A DNA stretch of 64,000 nucleotides, taken from positions 1 through 64,000 of the forward strand of contig NZ_JAJONE010000007.1 of NCBI RefSeq assembly GCF_024700075.1, read 5' to 3'. Of this stretch, positions 63,563-64,000 are shown piece by piece. Position numbers and translations under genes: made by a program. Positions within the stretch are counted from its first letter, which is position 1. Every line of letters begins with the position of its first letter. The stretch is from Hymenobacter sp. J193 (GTDB lineage Bacteria > Bacteroidota > Bacteroidia > Cytophagales > Hymenobacteraceae). The notes under the pieces are model-generated. The model saw only the letters and a program-made list of their open reading frames with translations, was not told where the DNA came from and searched no databases.

Positions 63563-64000
63563 ATGCCCCGGCTTCTGCTCTTTTGTCTGCTCCTGCTCAC
63601 CCTGGCCTCCTGCCACTCGCAGGTGCGCTACGCGGAGGGCGCCGCCGTGTACCAGCTCGGCGACGACCCGCGCTGGGCCGCCCGGCAGTACGACGATTCC
63701 GGCTGGCGGCCCGAGCGCGGGCCTGTTGGCGGCCAGGTATGCTGGACCCGCAACTGGCTCACGCTGCACCATCGCAACCCCCACACGCCGCTGGGGTTGC
63801 AGATTGGCGCGTTCGGCGCGTTCGAAGTCTATTGGGACGGCACCCTTATCGGCCAAAACGGGCAGTTACCCGCCGGCCAGCAGGCCGAGGTCCCCGGCAC
63901 GGAAACCAGCTACTACCAAGTGCCGGATTCGCTGGCTCGGCCCGGCCGGCACCTGGTTGCCCTACGCAGCACCCAAACCTACCTCCCCGGGGAGGAGCGG
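63563..64000 (+). CDS. Lipoprotein-like N-terminus of a putative sensor protein (partial)
   Basis: The frame from ATG 63563 is open for 146 codons to the window edge, so only the start is seen. The N-terminus MPRLLLFCLLLLTLASC is a lipoprotein-type signal. Then follows a galactose-binding-like beta-sandwich: QLGDDPRWAARQYDDSGW, CWTRNWLTL and GAFGAFEVYWDGTLIGQNG. In Bacteroidota this start is common in membrane sensor kinases and similar signalling proteins. The kind of protein is a guess, as the rest lies outside the window. Confidence 0.55.
   Translation, partial: MPRLLLFCLLLLTLASCHSQVRYAEGAAVYQLGDDPRWAARQYDDSGWRPERGPVGGQVCWTRNWLTLHHRNPHTPLGLQIGAFGAFEVYWDGTLIGQNGQLPAGQQAEVPGTETSYYQVPDSLARPGRHLVALRSTQTYLPGEER

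Noticed and set aside
1..64000. CRISPR arrays, rRNA and tRNA genes
   Set aside because: No regularly spaced direct repeats and no rRNA-like sequence were seen. tRNA genes were not systematically scanned, so absence is only an impression.

Overview
The window looks like a GC-rich member of the Bacteroidota, most like Hymenobacter or a close relative. The reasons are SusC/SusD outer-membrane pairs, a type IX secretion C-terminal domain, lipoprotein signals, Bacteroidota-type ECF sigma/FecR/TonB-receptor signalling and the overall protein repertoire. The genus is inferred from these features and was not tested by a search.

Region 1 (1-21223, + strand) is a beta-mannan utilisation locus. It starts with the end of a sodium:solute symporter, followed by a secreted GH26 mannanase, a GH130 mannosylglucose phosphorylase and a cellobiose/mannobiose 2-epimerase with a frameshift. 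After an AT-rich promoter region come SusC, SusD, a surface lipoprotein, a second lipoprotein GH26, a DUF5060/GH5-like hydrolase, two GH2 exo-enzymes, a frameshifted type B carboxylesterase and a cupin related to phosphomannose isomerases. Together these fit cleavage of mannan at the surface, uptake, trimming in the periplasm, epimerisation of mannobiose to mannosylglucose and phosphorolysis to mannose-1-phosphate plus glucose.

Region 2 (21224-24052) separates the two loci. It holds a hairpin, a tyrosine recombinase, an 816-bp IS5-type element with 18-bp terminal repeats and a TTA target duplication, and about 750 bp with no recognisable gene.

Region 3 (24053-51428, + strand) is an alpha-mannan locus. 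An ECF sigma factor, a FecR anti-sigma factor and a SusC with an N-terminal STN domain form a signalling chain. SusD, a SusE/F-like lipoprotein, four GH76 proteins, a GH125, a GH92, a DUF4965 glutaminase-like protein, a FucP-type transporter and a second cupin follow. Inside it lies a mannose-processing block: an unusual two-part phosphomannose isomerase, a DeoR regulator and a sugar porter, then a second ECF sigma factor without an anti-sigma gene.

Region 4 (51628-57264, + strand) is a three-gene cassette of unknown role. Two adjacent proteins carry matching double zinc ribbons, one of them fused to a helical-repeat-like body, and the third is a 996-residue helical protein that resembles DUF6493. 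It is the best candidate here for an undescribed system.

Region 5 (57537-63349, - strand) has small proteins (XAC2610-like, SnoaL-like, a CxxC protein, Dabb), a second, canonical GH92 and an AT-richer alpha/beta hydrolase. The window ends in the start of a lipoprotein-like gene on the + strand.

Four otherwise complete genes carry five single-base indels, all in short homopolymer runs, and correcting them restores family-typical lengths. Sequencing error is the simplest explanation, but true pseudogenes cannot be excluded.
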